A stretch of 64,000 nucleotides of DNA from the NCBI GenBank assembly GCA_026874595.1, contig CM049322.1, positions 32,756,340 through 32,820,339 of the forward strand, in the 5' to 3' direction. Positions within the stretch are counted from its first letter, which is position 1, and each line of letters opens with the position of its first letter. Below the pieces are notes generated by a model. It had not been told where the DNA came from, searched no databases, and was given only the letters and a program-made list of their open reading frames with translations. This DNA is from Sipunculus nudus. Lineage: Eukaryota; Annelida; Sipuncula; Golfingiida; Sipunculidae. The position numbers and the translations under genes are program-made. Positions 1-13,409 of this stretch are shown piece after piece.

Positions 1-532
1 ATATTCAGCAAGATGTAAATGTTTTGACTTCCATGAGGCAGATCTTCTGTGCATTTTTGCATAAGATGCCCAAATATGGAAATCTAGACCAAACATTTGG
101 GATATTTGGCCTATCTATCTTGGTTTAAGCAAACAGCTGAAAAGTAAAACCCCACTTGATTACTTTATCCAAATTTGGAGGGAGAGATGTAAAAAAAAAA
201 TTTGGCAGTCTGAAAAAAATTTGTCCGTTTGGCAATATTAGATATACCTCTGTATTCCAGGGCAAAATGTTCATTGAGAAATTATTTCCCCAACAAAAGT
301 AATCCGAGGAAAAAATGTTTGGGGTTCTTAATTTTTGGGGGGGTAGTTATTGGTAGCTGTAGTGTCCTGTTCATTTTAAACTTGTCTTTTATAAGTAGTA
401 TTTTTTTATACATAATTTTTGTATAATTTTAATTAATAACCCATGGAGATGTATTTCATGAATAAAATGTTCAACCAAGGGACCGGTTAGTTTTGAGCTC
501 CCCAGCTCACCTTATAACTTTATGTGCATTTC

Positions 533-538
533 AATAAA
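533..538 (+). terminator. possible poly(A) signal of a gene lying left of the window
   Basis: An AATAAA hexamer sits in a typical mRNA-end setting: T/A-rich sequence before it and a GT-rich stretch (tagttttgtgtattg) about 25-40 bases after it. No coding sequence is seen on the plus strand before it, so positions 1 to about 560 could be the end of a 3' UTR whose gene lies outside. Such hexamers are frequent by chance in AT-rich DNA. Confidence 0.25.
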
Positions 539-1923
539 GAATTTAACATTATTATGTAGTAAATAGTTTTGTGTATTGCATTTCCTAGGACTAGGGAAAA
601 ACCAATGGCCCTTTAAAATGACACTAAATTTTGACTGATCTTTTAATATACTACATGGTATTTGGTTCTGAAGCAAAGCCTGAGAAAATGCATGGGATAT
701 TTTTTAGGAGAGCAGTCTAAATTTTTGGTAACCAAAAGCTTTTGTGAGCTCACAACCATACAGAAAACTAAGTCTGGGTCATGGATATTAATTATTATGA
801 TTATATCACTTTATAATAAAAAATGAAACCTGTAAACACATGGGATGAGTGGGGACTTTAGGAAACTGCTGCATATCTTTGAAATAGTCATTCCCTGGGG
901 ACCCCATCGTTGCCTCCTTAACAGTATGATTGTTAAAATTTATTATTTATTTATACTTCAAAAAGTTCATTATTGTTGAATTCTTGTAGTGCCTTCATAT
1001 GAAGAAATTTTAGTAGTTGAAATCTCAGTTACTTTGCAAGACCTTGAAACTCCAATCCATCTGATAGCTCCTTTTCACTCCATAATTTGAAAGTCGACAA
1101 TGCTTATATAAAGGGTTGCCTATTAATTAGCATAACCCTCTGTCAAAGAAATAAATAATTTGACTGCATGGCTTTACTTTGACTGCTCAAATTCTCACCT
1201 AATTTACATGGTGTTTGAATTTGATATTTTATTATTTCCTCCAATCTGCGGGTCAGTGAAAATGGTCTTAATTTTCACTCGTCACCTCAAATGCCAAAAT
1301 TCTTAAATTGTTTGGAGAAATTTTGCTGAAAGGTTCTATTCTGAAAAAGTCTACCAGAAATAAAGCTCAATCCTGTAGTCATTTAGAAAAGTCTCATTAA
1401 TGTTTTCCCCCAGACATGTATTTGTTAGAATACACATATTCCTTGCTATGATTGTTATTGATAGGCTGTATAACAGGTTGATTTCAAGCTGGTTGGTCTC
1501 AGTTACCCTGATGTTGTCATGATCAGCTGACACCTACGACAGATCTACAGTGTATGGTATAGGTAATATCTATTCATAAATTGTCCTTGGTACTCCTTTA
1601 TGATAAGTAAAGAAAATATAGTAATTTACCTAACTAATAAGTGAAAAGTGGAATTTGACAACTTGGTGTTTTATTTTATGTATAAACAAGAGTAAAGTTT
1701 TTGAAGTCTCATTTTGAGCAGATGGCCGGACTGTTACAAAATACTTGACTGCTTAGAGGAAGGTGCTATTTCTGTGCAGGGAGGGTGGTTTGGCGGGGTT
1801 GGGTATTAAATAATGGGTTGTATTCTGCTCCGTCTATGTTCGAGCTACATTGACCTGATATGACATAATGGTCGTTCTGTCATAGCCACTATCTCCAGAG
1901 TGAAGCCTAGCTGGTGCCTCAGA

Positions 1924-2142
1924 AACCCAGTGCACACTAGTGAGTATGTTGGCACATGAACTCGGTGCACACTGTATGTTCACTAATGAACCCAGTGGAC
2001 ATTGTCTGTTCGCCCATGAACTCTGTGAACACCATGTTCTCTAATGAACCCAGTGCACACTGTACATTGCCCATGAACTCTGTGCACATGTTGGCCCAGT
2101 GCACACTGTATATTCGCCCAAGAACTCCACGCACACTGTTTC
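1924..2142. repeat. ~32-bp degenerate tandem repeat (about 7 copies)
   Basis: Units of the type 'cccatgaactctgtgcacac' followed by 'tgtatgttc' alternate with 'ctaatgaacccagtgcacac'. The overlapping open frames on both strands here come from the repetition and resemble no protein. Confidence 0.7.
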
Positions 2143-2975
2143 TACAGAGCACAAGTATTGTTCAGGGATGTGGTGAAGTCAAAATTATGAGAGTCCAAGT
2201 GTGTTTTTATTTTTTTTATACACCTGCAATTAACTTGAATGTGGGCTTCTTTTAAGTCCCAATGCAGAGGTTGGTTTAGATAGCCTTTTTTGTAATATTC
2301 TGTTTGTAGTTCGCACCTGTACAAGTTCAGGACACCGAGAGACCAAGTCAGTGTCCTTAAAAATGAGACCAAGCCCAAACTCATCCCCTTTCACTGGTAT
2401 TTTACATTTTTTATTTCAACTCTGATGGCTCTCCCTCCCACAGTTCTCACATCAGTTGTTTGTTACATTTTGATTAAACACTTGATGAGCAGTGAACATA
2501 AAATAACCTTCCTGAGTAGCTATGATAAAAAGGTTTAATGTCTTAACAGGTTTATGGAGCATGAACATTTTTGGAGTGGAAGATGACCTATTATTTAATC
2601 AGAGTAGACTGGGTAGAGATGTTGAAGTTACTAGTGGTTCAGTTTTTATGTTGCTTTGTCTTATACTATGTATTTCTTCATCTAAAGCTCTGGACATCTA
2701 CTGAGCGATGTCAGGATGCTGCAGTGATAAACAGGTAGGTATAACTATGATGCTGATAATTTAATTTATACAATTCCTTTTAATCTAAAAATGTATGGTC
2801 ATAGTATATGAATTCATAATTTAATACAAAAACATTAATAAGACCAGAAATCGGCATTCTAAAGATTAAAGCCTATTTTTGGATGCATCCAAAACTGTTT
2901 ACATTCACTTACACAGCCATATTCCAAGGTTAATTTGTTGCATCAGTGACTACGTTTATGAATATTCCTTGATGA

Positions 2976-3200
2976 TCATCCTGAATCCAGATCATGGGCT
3001 TGATCCACAACAAAATCTAACCAGTTTTCTTTGGCCCATTCCTGCAATGCCCTGAAAATTTCACAAGCTTCTGTGAATGATGACGCTAGTTCGTTGTGAA
3101 CAAACACCCACACAAGCGGGGGGGAGTGCAGACCCCTGATCAGAGACAATATTACTGAAAACTGAACATTATTACTAGAAATAATGCTGTATGCATACAT
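2976..3200 (-). pseudogene. possible transposase-like relic
   Basis: The minus strand reads PPLVWVFVHNELASSF, then ACEIFRALQEWA, then NWLDFVVDQAHD. The spacing of tryptophans, acidic residues and alternating hydrophobics is protein-like and loosely recalls the catalytic core of MULE-type transposases. Stops and frame breaks lie upstream (3,200-3,480) and no intact ORF exists. The assignment is by eye only; a chance open frame is quite possible. Confidence 0.2.
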
Positions 3201-4564
3201 GCTTCCACTGATTCAAAGCAACTCATGACTTGTCTGGTAACACCTGCTTGAGCTGTGCATCCTAACCTCCGTACATATCAATCCAATGCAAGGTGAAATA
3301 GCTTTCCAAAATCTGAATACATTAGTACACCTCAGGCTTAAATGCAGTGCCCCATGGCTGTGTATCAGTCACAAAGGAGTGAAAATTTGTGGACTTCCTT
3401 GGTGTTAAGATGACGCTCGGGACCTGCAGGTGCTGTAGCTAACAGCTCTGGGTGACACCAAGATAAAAATGTGATGAAGCTGATGAATACCTAATTTTTA
3501 AAACCTTATTCTTAATTGTAATATATTTGAAATGTGTCATACAGACAATAACAGGTATATATATGTATATATTTATATTCTTTGAGATTTTGATTTGCAC
3601 ACCCATCTGATTGTGATAAGTAACTAAAACTCTAAAGTTGCAGAACTATAATAATTGTCACTGTGCCACTCTGGTTTTGTAGAGCAGCAGGGTTTTTTTT
3701 TGCCCATGAGTTTTGGATGTTTTCATGGCTGTATTATATTGAAAACCCAGCTGTGACCCTTGTACCCATTGATAACAACTGGACAGGTTGTGCTAACAAT
3801 AGGTATGGGGGCTCAGGCAGGAATTTGATGCCAGTATACCAGCATAATATTGAAATATTTATTGATTCTGCGAGAGGCATTGATATAGCACTTTTGCTGT
3901 TAGCCAATCCCATATTTGTAATAAATATGTTTAAACCCAATATTGATTGGGATTAGATTCCTTTCCTGTGCAGTTCTCTCAAAATCTTAAGAAATTTCTA
4001 ATACACAAGTCATGACCTAGAAATATATCATGGTAAAAATCTAGTGCAGAAGTTATACTGGAGACAAAGGTTAGTTTTGGAAAGTCAGAATTGGACACCT
4101 GGCACAAGCAAGGGCAGAAAAATATAGTAAGATATTAAAAAAATCGAAATTATCCCTGCATCACAGTGAAGTCAACAGGGGCCTGTTCACAGACAATTGA
4201 ACAGGCCTGTGACACTCCATTTTCTTATAGGTGGAAATTGCCATGAGTGAGATTGGCAGGTTTCCAATGTGAGGAGTGTGCCTTCTCTCTTTCTTGAGAG
4301 ATTTTATTGAACACAAATATTAATTGCAAATGCAGAATTGCCTAAATTCAAGTGGAGCTGACTTTGAATTTAAAATAGAAAATCACATCTGTGCCGAAAT
4401 ATGTGACCTGTAAAGGTCTTTGTTACATACTGGAGTTTTGTAGGTCTATTGAGTATTAAGCTTTCATTCATGTTACTGTCCTACACATATTTTATCATTT
4501 TGGCAGATAGTACTAATTGTACAGTTACTCTTCTCTACAAAATGAGTAAGTTATTTCAGCTGGC

Positions 4565-5105
4565 CTATATTCAGGGCTTGTACAGTCATGGAATTTCTGG
4601 AATGTCAGGGAATTTTAACATTTATTTTCCTGGCCTGGAAAGTCATGGAATTTAGCTAACTGTCATAGAATATCATGGAGTTTCTTTCATGGCAAACTAA
4701 TAGTATATTTCCCGCGAAGCAATGACTTATTACCCTGCTTTACTTTGAAAAGTTGCTTCATCTTTCCCTGACCAAGGCCTCTGTGTGCTATCAGAGCCCA
4801 TAGGCCAAATCTGCTGGCTTTAAACCTGATCTGCAGTGATTGGCTGTGGTGCTCTCTGCAGCCCCCTTTAATAGGATCATAATTATATGCACATGCATTA
4901 CGAAGGTGGCCTGGTCAAATAGCTGATACCTGATTGGCTGTCTCCCGTGACGAAAATATGATGGCGCCCCATTTAATAATAATATCACCTCTTATTTGCT
5001 AGTTCATTCGATACAAGAATAAAGTCATGGAAATTTCTGTGGTTGGTCATGGAATGTCCTAGAAAAGTCAGGGAATTTAAGCCTGGAAAAGTGTATGAAC
5101 CTTTG
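4565..5105. repeat. dispersed repeat rich in 'agtcatggaattt'
   Basis: The motif 'gtcatggaattt' or close variants recurs at both edges of the block (4,580-4,680 and 5,020-5,095). The left edge 'gggcttgtacagtcatgg' and the right edge 'cctggaaaagtgtatgaacc' look like the partly inverted ends of one interspersed element. The middle holds unique sequence with two 'gattggctg' motifs. The superfamily is unknown to me. Confidence 0.45.
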
Positions 5106-5659
5106 ATATTGGTGATCCTCATTTTAACCCTGAAACACACTCATCCATGAATATTTTAGATGCCACTTTCTTGTCGGCATTGTCACCATCTAGATAGGTG
5201 CCAGTTTTTGCATATTCTGAAAAAAAGGGCTTGACTGGGTAGAGGTCCAGAATCTCAGCTGAGCTGGTGAAATTTTTCATGGTGGGCCCCACCCAGGGTT
5301 ATCACTTTACAGGCTGTATGGGAAGGTAGTGCCCAATGGCCATGGTTCATTCTCAAACTAGTGCGCCTTTCAGGGGTTCCTCAGTTGTACAACCCAGCAA
5401 CTGGGATGTTTACAAACCCTTGGCTACAGGTGCAGTTGTCATCAGGCCTGTTTAACACCAGGGTATAAAATTAGAGGAATCGTGTGATACTGCACTGTCA
5501 TGTTGTCCAAAACTGGAATGGAATTGTGTAGATGATAAGCTAGCATTAAAAAAAATTGAAGAGGTTCCCTAAAAAAAAGATGACTCTGGATAAGATTTCA
5601 GGTAAGATTTGTTTGGACAAAAACATTGTGTAGCTGCTTTATAATATGTTGGTTTATTA

Positions 5660-6900
5660 GGGCCCTGCTTAACAAGCGGTGCCCTATAGTGATCACGGTG
5701 TCAGTCCATCCATTTGTCCTTCCGTCAGTGGCACTTTCTTTTCCAGCCCGTGACTCAACAACAACATACTGCAGCTTTCCCAAATTCACAGGGATGATTG
5801 GTATCTATGAGGGCTCCAGACCTGTCGAATTACAGACATGTGGGAATTCCAATATGGCCGCCACAGCCCAATCGCTGATTTTCTTTCGCACGCAATAACT
5901 CAACAACAACATACTGTAGCTTTCCCAAATTCACAGGGATGATTGTTACCTATGAAGGCTCCAGACCTATTGAATTACAGACATGACGGAATTCCAATAT
6001 GGCCACCACAGCCCGATCCCTGATTTTCTTTTGCGCGCGATAACTCAACAACCCTAATGCAGCTTTCCCAACTTCACAGGGATGGTTGGTACTTATAAGG
6101 GCTCCAGACCAATTGAATTACAGACCTGTCAGAATTCCAATATGGTGGCCTTGCCCAATTGCTGATTTTTTTGCGAGTGATATCTCCACAACAGCCCAAA
6201 TTCACAGGGATCAGGGGTGGATCCAGAATTTAGGAAAAGGGGGGGTCCAACCCAGGAGGACAAATGATAACCCTGAAAAAAGGACCTCAGGTCTGAAAAA
6301 GGGGGGTCCAGACGGCAAAATTTTGTCTGAAGCCCTTATAAAAACGTTGTTTCTGATGAATAAGGGGGGGTCTGGACCCTCTGGACCCCCCCCCCCCCGA
6401 GATCCGCTTCTGGGAATGATTGGTACCTGATTTTCTTTCAGGCGTGATAACTCAACAACAAACTGCAGCTTTCCAAATTTCACAGGGATTGTTGGTACCT
6501 ATGAGGGCTTCAGACCTATTGAATTACAGAACTGTCAGAATATCAATATGGCGGCCCAGCCCGATTGCTGATTTTCTTTCGCGAGTGATATCTCAACAAC
6601 AACCCTAGTGCAGCTTTCCCAAATTCACAGGGATGATTGGTACCTATGATGACTCTAGACCTATTGAATTACAGACCTGTTGGAATTCCAATATGGCCAC
6701 CATAGCCCGATCGCTGTTTTTTTCGCACATGATAACAAAAACCTACTGCAGCTTTCCCAAATTCACAGGGGTGGTTGGTAACTATGAGGGCTCCAGACCA
6801 ATTTAATGACAGACCTGTTGGAATTCGAATATGGCCGCCACAGCCTGATTGCTGATTTTCTTTCGCATGCGATAACTCAACACCAACCTACTGCAGCCTA
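5660..6900. repeat. ~145-bp satellite-like tandem array (about 8 copies)
   Basis: Each unit runs through 'gataactcaacaacaac', 'gcagctttcccaaattcaca', 'gggatgattggtacctatga', 'gggctccagacc', 'gaattacagacctg', 'ggaattccaatatggc' and 'cccgatcgctgattttctt'. Copies are clearly related but diverged by substitutions and small deletions. One copy is interrupted by a 201-bp TIR element (6,212-6,412). Open frames on both strands in this interval are by-products of the repeat. Confidence 0.8.
6212..6412. mobile_element. short non-autonomous TIR element (CAGNGGCGGATCC family)
   Basis: It starts CAGGGGTGGATCC and ends with the inverted relative GATCCGCTTCTG. It lies inside a satellite copy whose uninterrupted version is visible in neighbouring units, so the insertion is clear. 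Flanks are GGGAT (left) and GGAAT (right), a possible 5-bp target duplication with one mismatch. The interior is poly-G/poly-C rich with no coding capacity. Related copies are at 29,600-30,151 and 35,858-36,048. Confidence 0.65.
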
Positions 6901-7103
6901 CTGCACATTATTTCAGACATATCTTCTTTGATATCATTTGATCCTGTAGGATTTTTTCCCTCATGCATATGGATTAAAACTTGTTTCTGTTTGTCATATT
7001 TTTCAAATTTAACTATAGTTTTCACCCATATGTAAACTAGTCCAGCACGAGCAGAAACGCGGGGCCCTCCGAGGACCATTGTCGGACCACATCTAGTTAT
7101 ATC

Positions 7104-9153
7104 TTGACAGAGACACCATCCATCCACCTTCACTTCCTTACATTATTTCATTATAGAAGTCATTTGAGGAAAAGTATTCTATATGATTTTGTCTCAAATT
7201 TTTCACAAATTTCAGGCTTTAGTGGCCGGAAATCTCTCATTTGTCCCTTCAAAAATTTTGGTATAAAGTGTAGTACTTCACAGCTTTAACCCTCTCACAT
7301 GTAGCTTTTTATTCATTCTCTTAATTAAACATCAGGTCAGTGATAGCACCAGACTGCCTTAAAACACTGTTCTATGGTGATATATCTACATTTTGCAGAG
7401 GAACTCTGAAGCAAGACATGACGAGACCTGAAGCCATGAGAAAAGGTGGGGGCGGCATTGTGACCATGATCTGTCTGGCTGAGCAGTCTCAGGGTGGCAC
7501 GAGAGTTTGGAGAATTCAGAGGTGCAGTATTTCTGTAGAGAGATAATTTAGATATCTCTCACATACTGTTAATTTGTTCAGACGCTTGAATTTTATGCCA
7601 TGATTACAAAGATGCACTTCTAGTCCAGTAGTTGGTTGAATTTAATTCCTGTAAGAGATATGTTGTCTGATATTGTGTATATTGCATTATGTACACATTA
7701 TGTACCCAGGTAATCATCTACACAAAAAAAAACTTTGGAGAGCAGGGTGTTACAGTTGCTATTGCAAGAACTCCATATTGTTTATGAAATAATACACATC
7801 CCATTTGGCAAATCAACATCGATTAAATATTGATTCAATGTTTATCATCAATATTGAAACAATATTGGAAAAGCATATTTGAAAATTGCTTCAACCTTGA
7901 ATCATCAACATTCATTAAGAAAAAGAGTTGAAATATCACAACCTCATTTCAGTTTGTTTTCAATATTGAAAAAATGTTGATAGCCCACTGGGTTGGGGTG
8001 CACATGAAAATTCTTCATCAAGAACAAAATTTTTACTGTTGGAATTGTATCAGTGTTTATAGCATTGGAGTGTTTTCTTCCAAAAATTAATTATTTCACA
8101 TCTTTTTCAGGTATGTGTTGATAGCAACTGAATCTCAAGGGATCTTGATGCATTGGCCCTGGTTGCTTTGTGCAGCAAGTCCTTTGTATGATTGAGAATA
8201 CTGAAAAATTGACTGTTAGATGGAAGAGGCAACAACAGATGCTGATTTCCTTTAGAAAAGGGGAAAGAGAAATAATGCGAGCCGTGGTTCTTGAAGTGAC
8301 ATTAACACATTGTTAACCATTTACAAAATTGCAAAAACTATTGAGTATTCAGTTGGTCAGTTCAGAAGAGACAAACCCTAAACATTGCTAAGATATGTAT
8401 GTATACAGTGACCAGTATCAAGCCATAAAGCTAGAAGCTTCAGTTGTAGTTTTACCATGTATAAGAATTAGGATATGATTTAGTATGAATGGATGAAGAC
8501 CTAAGCGCGAGTAATTTGGGGACAACCTGGTGGGCAAGAACCAAACTACCTGCCCAGGGTATTTTTTTTCCCGTGGATTACCATAACATTTATCATTTAG
8601 ATTAATAAGGGACTGTTCGCTCACATCTGCAAGTCATTAAACTGTGTGGTAACATGTTAAGACAGTGCTTTTAGGTTGTTTTATAGTACGACATTGTTGA
8701 GCAATTAAATTACATGAAAAGTTGAGAATGTATAATGTTGAGAGAATATTGCACCGTTTCAGAAAATAGTATTTGTTCATTAAGAATAATTAGCCTGATG
8801 GAGATGTGAAAAGAAGCTATCTATAATATCGTCGACGTTTCAGCACGTATTATAATTTGCATAGTCTCAGATTTGTGGTGTCGATGTCTTTGTTCACCAA
8901 TATTGGGTGACAATTTTTGTGAAGGTTATGTGGATTAACCAGAAGTTGACGATCTATCAGTGTAAATGTGAAACGTATAATCGGTGTAACTACATTTAAG
9001 ATTGCATTATGTGTGACAGGGTGCATCGAGCAGACACCTTTCAGCTCCAGGAAGCCTTAAGCCCCCTAGTGGCGAAGCGCATATTCATTTCAAGCTTTCC
9101 CTTTAGGTGGCAGCACCTACCTGCCAATTGGGCAGCGACAACCTGACGAGTTG
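7104..9153. other. no recognisable gene or repeat
   Basis: About 2 kb of unique AT-rich sequence. A few splice-like sites occur (for example 'attttgcag' near 7,400 and 'tttttcag' then 'gtatgt' near 8,110), but no frame between them looks like protein. This is the left flank of the 9.2-kb duplication. Confidence 0.5.
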
Positions 9154-11434
9154 CATTTGCAAGCTAAGTTGAATTCGATACTTTTCAGCATTGGCAAACT
9201 GTATACCTGTATGATTTATAATAAAACTGTTGGCGATCACATACATTTTAGTGGATTTAAACGAGTGTTTGGGTGTGCATTGAATGCGATGTATGTTCTT
9301 TTGGATAAAATCATACGCCCTGGAAACTCATATGGACAAAAAAAATCAATCCCGGATTCATACATGAGCATACATAGTAGTACTTGAAAGCGCGCCGCCC
9401 CCCCCCCCCCCCCCCCCCCCCCCCGCCCAGCAAACCCTCCTTTGCCATAGAGGCCCGAATTCCCGGAATAAATTTTCCATAATTCAAATTGGATGGCAAT
9501 TGACCCATGCTATATCCTAAATATTCTCGTTGTTAAATGTAGTTTTAAGGTTCTTGAAAAAAAAATATGAAGACATTGTAAACCTAACTGAAAAGCGTGA
9601 TTATTCGCACTGACTCGGTTTAAATATTTCAACTGATCGATGAAAGGACAAGGGTACTTTGCTTTTCTTCTAAATTCTGTGTGGCCTCGCTTGCAACTAG
9701 ATGCTTCTAGATGCTTCCACCTTAAAGTACCATCCAACCTTGGGGAATGCTCTGACCTGACCAGTTGTTGGTCGAAACGCTCTAGGTCAAAGTTTCCAAC
9801 ATTTTTGTTTTAATAAGATCCATTTATATCATTAACATTAAAAAAAACTTGTCGATCATGAAAATGTCAATTCAAACTAGAAAACACCAGATACCCCATC
9901 TCTCCAAATATTCTTGATCACCAAATATCGTAATATTAATGGGGTCTTGATCGAACTGGGGTTTGGCACGTAAACACAGAAAACTGATGTTTGTCAAGGT
10001 TCACCAACGTCATAGCACAGACCTACTCTGCCGGACAAAACAAGGGCGGACCAAATGAGGTTACGCCTGGGCATGCAGATAGGCAAACCATCTATTTCAG
10101 ACATTTTTCACCTAATACTGGTCGGACTATGCCTTATATCTGCAGCTGGTAAAGAATCTTTTTAACAAAACATGATGATCCAGACAATTTGCCAAATACT
10201 GTATTCACTGTTCCTTGGCTGTCACTTTAATACTGTATTCAGTTTCATCAAAATCCCTGCACAAAGTTAAGAAGGAGAAACCACCCATCAATATAACCCC
10301 CTAGCAGAGGTTAAAAGATCTGTAGGATTGTCCGTGAATCCCGCGTTATTTTCTACCGAGGGGAAATCAGATAAGGTTGTTACAATAATTATCACCAGAG
10401 GTCACTACATTACAGAAATGGTTATATTTTAAGGGCTCGCCCTTTTTAAATGTTAAGTCGGGTAGAAATCACTGATACATTGACGCATTTAATGTATAAC
10501 GTAGGGGTAGGCCTCTGATTATATATTAGGGCCAGTCAGACTTTTTGTCTTCCTTTAAATTTCGAACAATATCAGGCTTATCAATTTTTCGAACTGTTGT
10601 GAAATTTTCAGTGTTTAAAATCTATAAATTTGCTGACCAGATGCTCCTTTTATTCCATTCAAGATTGATGGGAATTTTCAGGCTGACAGATATATCATGT
10701 CACAGCTCTATAAATATACATGTACTTGCATTTGATTCTAGTGATAAAATGTAAATAATGTGCTTCAAGAAAAAATGCTCAACTGCCACTTTTCATATAG
10801 TGGGACAATCAAATTGTGAATAAAATACTTATTATGACTAAGTACTGATTGTTGAGAACAGTTTTATCTTTGTTCTAATACGTTTATATTCGATTTACTT
10901 CCAGAGAGGAATTAAGCTGTCATGCAACCGATTGTGATACAAATAAGAAGATAATACTCTGGAGATAAGTACATAAATAAAATAAAATACTATAAATATA
11001 ACCCTGCATGCAATACGCAAAATATTAATACGTTTAATATGCTTCCAACTGAACAAACGATATTTAGTTTTATAATGGTTAGATTTATACAGAATTGACC
11101 TACGCAACAGTCTTATTCATATATGAGTGACCCACTCAACGGGCATGTTGCTTCCTCGCAAACAAAGATAGCCGAAAAAATATGACTTATTCCGGTAACG
11201 TCCTAACCACAATATCACTCATGTTTATGTAGGCCTGATTTGATTCCAAACAATTCTTACCCAACACACATGAACGGTCTACATTGTCCTCTTAACTAAA
11301 TTTATACCTACACCGCTGGTGTATTTAAAAGTCCAGGTGCATTGTGGGTGTCAGATTTTGCCTCCAACAATTCCAAAACAGTAGAGTCGTACTCTTGCGA
11401 GTCAAAGTATGCGCAGTGCGCAATTCAACAGGAC

Positions 11435-11720
11435 AATAGTGTGTTTAGAGAACTATAGATGGCAGCACAGCCTAGAGATCTCGCTGTTGCGCTCCAGGGT
11501 CCCGTCCAAGAAGTGATTTCCTGTTGAATATGTAGAGATAACTTACACCAAGTCCCTCTCCTAAATGAGGGTATTATTTCTTTTTAACTTCTGAAGGTAG
11601 GTTTGCGACGTATTCACAGCCATAATGAAATAACGTCACTGTAGATAAACCTCGGCATTATATTAGTTCTATAATTTGCCGCTAGATGGTAGGACCGACC
11701 GGTCCAGAATCCTGAGAGAG
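11435..11720. repeat. internal old duplication, copy 1 (partner 13,410-13,709)
   Basis: The order 'aatagtgtgtttag', 'ggcagcac', 'ctccagg', 'ccaagaagt', 'tatattagttctataattt', 'ccgctagatgg', 'gaccggtccagaatc' recurs 1.97 kb downstream with clear divergence. The same pair is present in unit B (about 20,615-20,900 and 22,608-22,905), so this duplication is older than the 9.2-kb one. Confidence 0.75.
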
Positions 11721-12513
11721 CTTCGCAGAACCAAGTCCGACAATTCAGCCTCCATTCAGGAATAGATCGAGTCGAAATACCTGTGGGGAGAGATTCCCCT
11801 CTAATTCAACATGGTCCCAAAGGGTAATCTCATGATATTGACAGGGGGTTCTATGAATATTACCTATAAACACGCGATAGATAGTGGTTTACTCACATAT
11901 CCACATGACTTTGTCCAAGGATAGACTCCCCAAAGCCATCACAGCATGACGGCCAGGCTGTTAACAATAGTCAATGGAGGTATCAATTACTTGATTTTCT
12001 TGAGAGTAAGTCCTAATATTTTCATACATACTAAACGTTAAGTAACAATTTATGTCCCAACTGAGTCAACATAACTGTTGGCCTATTATGCGTAATAACG
12101 TAGAGTGTGATGCACGTCCCCACGCCAAACACCAAATATCATAATCAGAACCACTTTGGTCAGATCTGACCAAACTTTTCAGGGTAAACTCTCGACAATA
12201 GGGGCTGTAACTCTAAACAAAAAATAAGACAGTTTAAAAATGGCAGCTAAGTAGAACCATGCTGATGAAGAAAACAAATATCGCTCTGTTTTCATTTAAA
12301 TAAAGGTTCTAGACTTCTGCCAAACTGTCTGCATGCGGTGGCTGGGGGCTTTCAGGCCGTGGTTGCTGCTGCTCTGTTGGCTCGTCAGACTTCTCGTCGT
12401 GACCTCGGTGTAGTGCTGGTGTTCTGGAGCTGACCTGGGAAGGCGTCTTGGTTATACCTTTACGCTTGACTTAATGTCACAACTAAAAATATCTTCAAAG
12501 CCTCCGCATCTAT

Positions 12514-12981
12514 AGCCCTATATACACTAGAAAAATGTGGCGCGCGCTAGACCGGTCCAGAAAAATGTGGAGCGGGCTACATTTTAACTTGCGTTCACAC
12601 TGTGCCGGACCAAGTGACCATGTAGAGCGCGTTACCCTGTCAAGTTAGGCCGCATTGCACTTAGCCCGGCCTAGAATCTGCATTGCGTTTACAGATGAAA
12701 ACTGCAATCTATAGCGCGGTCTAGACTGGATTCTCCATTGCGCGCATGGCTAAATCCTAGTCACATGACGGCCGAGTCTTGCTGGAGCGCGCTGTATAGA
12801 TAGCGCGCTCCACTTCTGTTTACACACCTTCGAAGCACAAATGTAGGCCGGAACAGACTTAGACGGGTGGTCAAAATATAGCGCGCTCCAGACCAAAAAT
12901 CCTCGAAATCTGGCGCGTTCTGGGGACTACGCGCACGCTAAACGGTGTATAGCGCTCCAGAAAAAGTGTGTAAATGGGGCT
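12514..12981. mobile_element. GC-rich TIR element, copy in unit A
   Basis: The 468-bp block begins AGCCCTAT(A/T)TACAC and ends in the inverted form GTGTAAATGGGGCT, flanked by TAT on both sides (a possible 3-bp target duplication). The interior is far richer in GC and CpG than its surroundings and repeats 'gcgcgctcca' or 'tagcgcg' motifs many times. It includes a perfect 11-bp inverted repeat TGGAGCGCGCT / AGCGCGCTCCA around an 8-base loop (12,783-12,812). No open frame of note. It looks like a MITE. Confidence 0.6.
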
Positions 12982-13191
12982 TATTTCTCTTTACAATATA
13001 GGCCAAATACCAGGGATCTAATTATATTTGAACTTTCGTCGTTTGTTAGGGAGACGACGTGGGCCCCGACTCCACTTTCTCATCGTTCATTCTGAGCCGA
13101 ACCAGAGCGAACACCGCGTCAGAAACATACATAACCTTAACTTTCCATGTGTTTCCCGCCGTTCTGCTGAAATAAATCTTTTTGTAAAGTC

Positions 13192-13367
13192 CTTGGTTTT
13201 CTTTTCCTACAAGCAAAGCGCACACTGTGAGTACCTTTTACGTGAACCTTGCAGTCATTGCTTTTCAGTGTTGGACATTGTCTCGGAAATCCCTTCAACC
13301 TGGACAAATATTTTGATTCAAAGAGACAGGGGCACCGGAGGACGGAGGTGTATTAATGACATGTGGC
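13192..13367. repeat. internal old duplication, partner of 14,060-14,214
   Basis: Shared ordered blocks include 'caagca..gcgcac', 'acgtgaaccttgca' / 'catgaaccttgca', 'ttgattcaaagaga' / 'ttagattcaaagag' and 'caggggcac', ending at 'ggtgtatta'. The offset is about 870 bp. It is also present in unit B. With the 11.4/13.4-kb pair it shows that the unit grew by several rounds of local duplication. Confidence 0.65.
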
Positions 13368-13409
13368 GGGAAAGGTGCTCAATGCCCTGCAACTCGCGCG
13401 ATGCTAGTC

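Noticed and set aside
3663-3956. 97-codon plus-strand frame with hydrophobic end
   Set aside because: There is no matching splice context or recognisable domain, and an antisense frame of similar length overlaps it. Composition is as expected for AT-rich non-coding DNA.
7340-7546. Plus-strand frame after a good acceptor (attttgcag) with RGTLKQDMTRPEAMRK
   Set aside because: No partner exon was found on either side and the donor is unclear; possibly a non-coding transcript exon.
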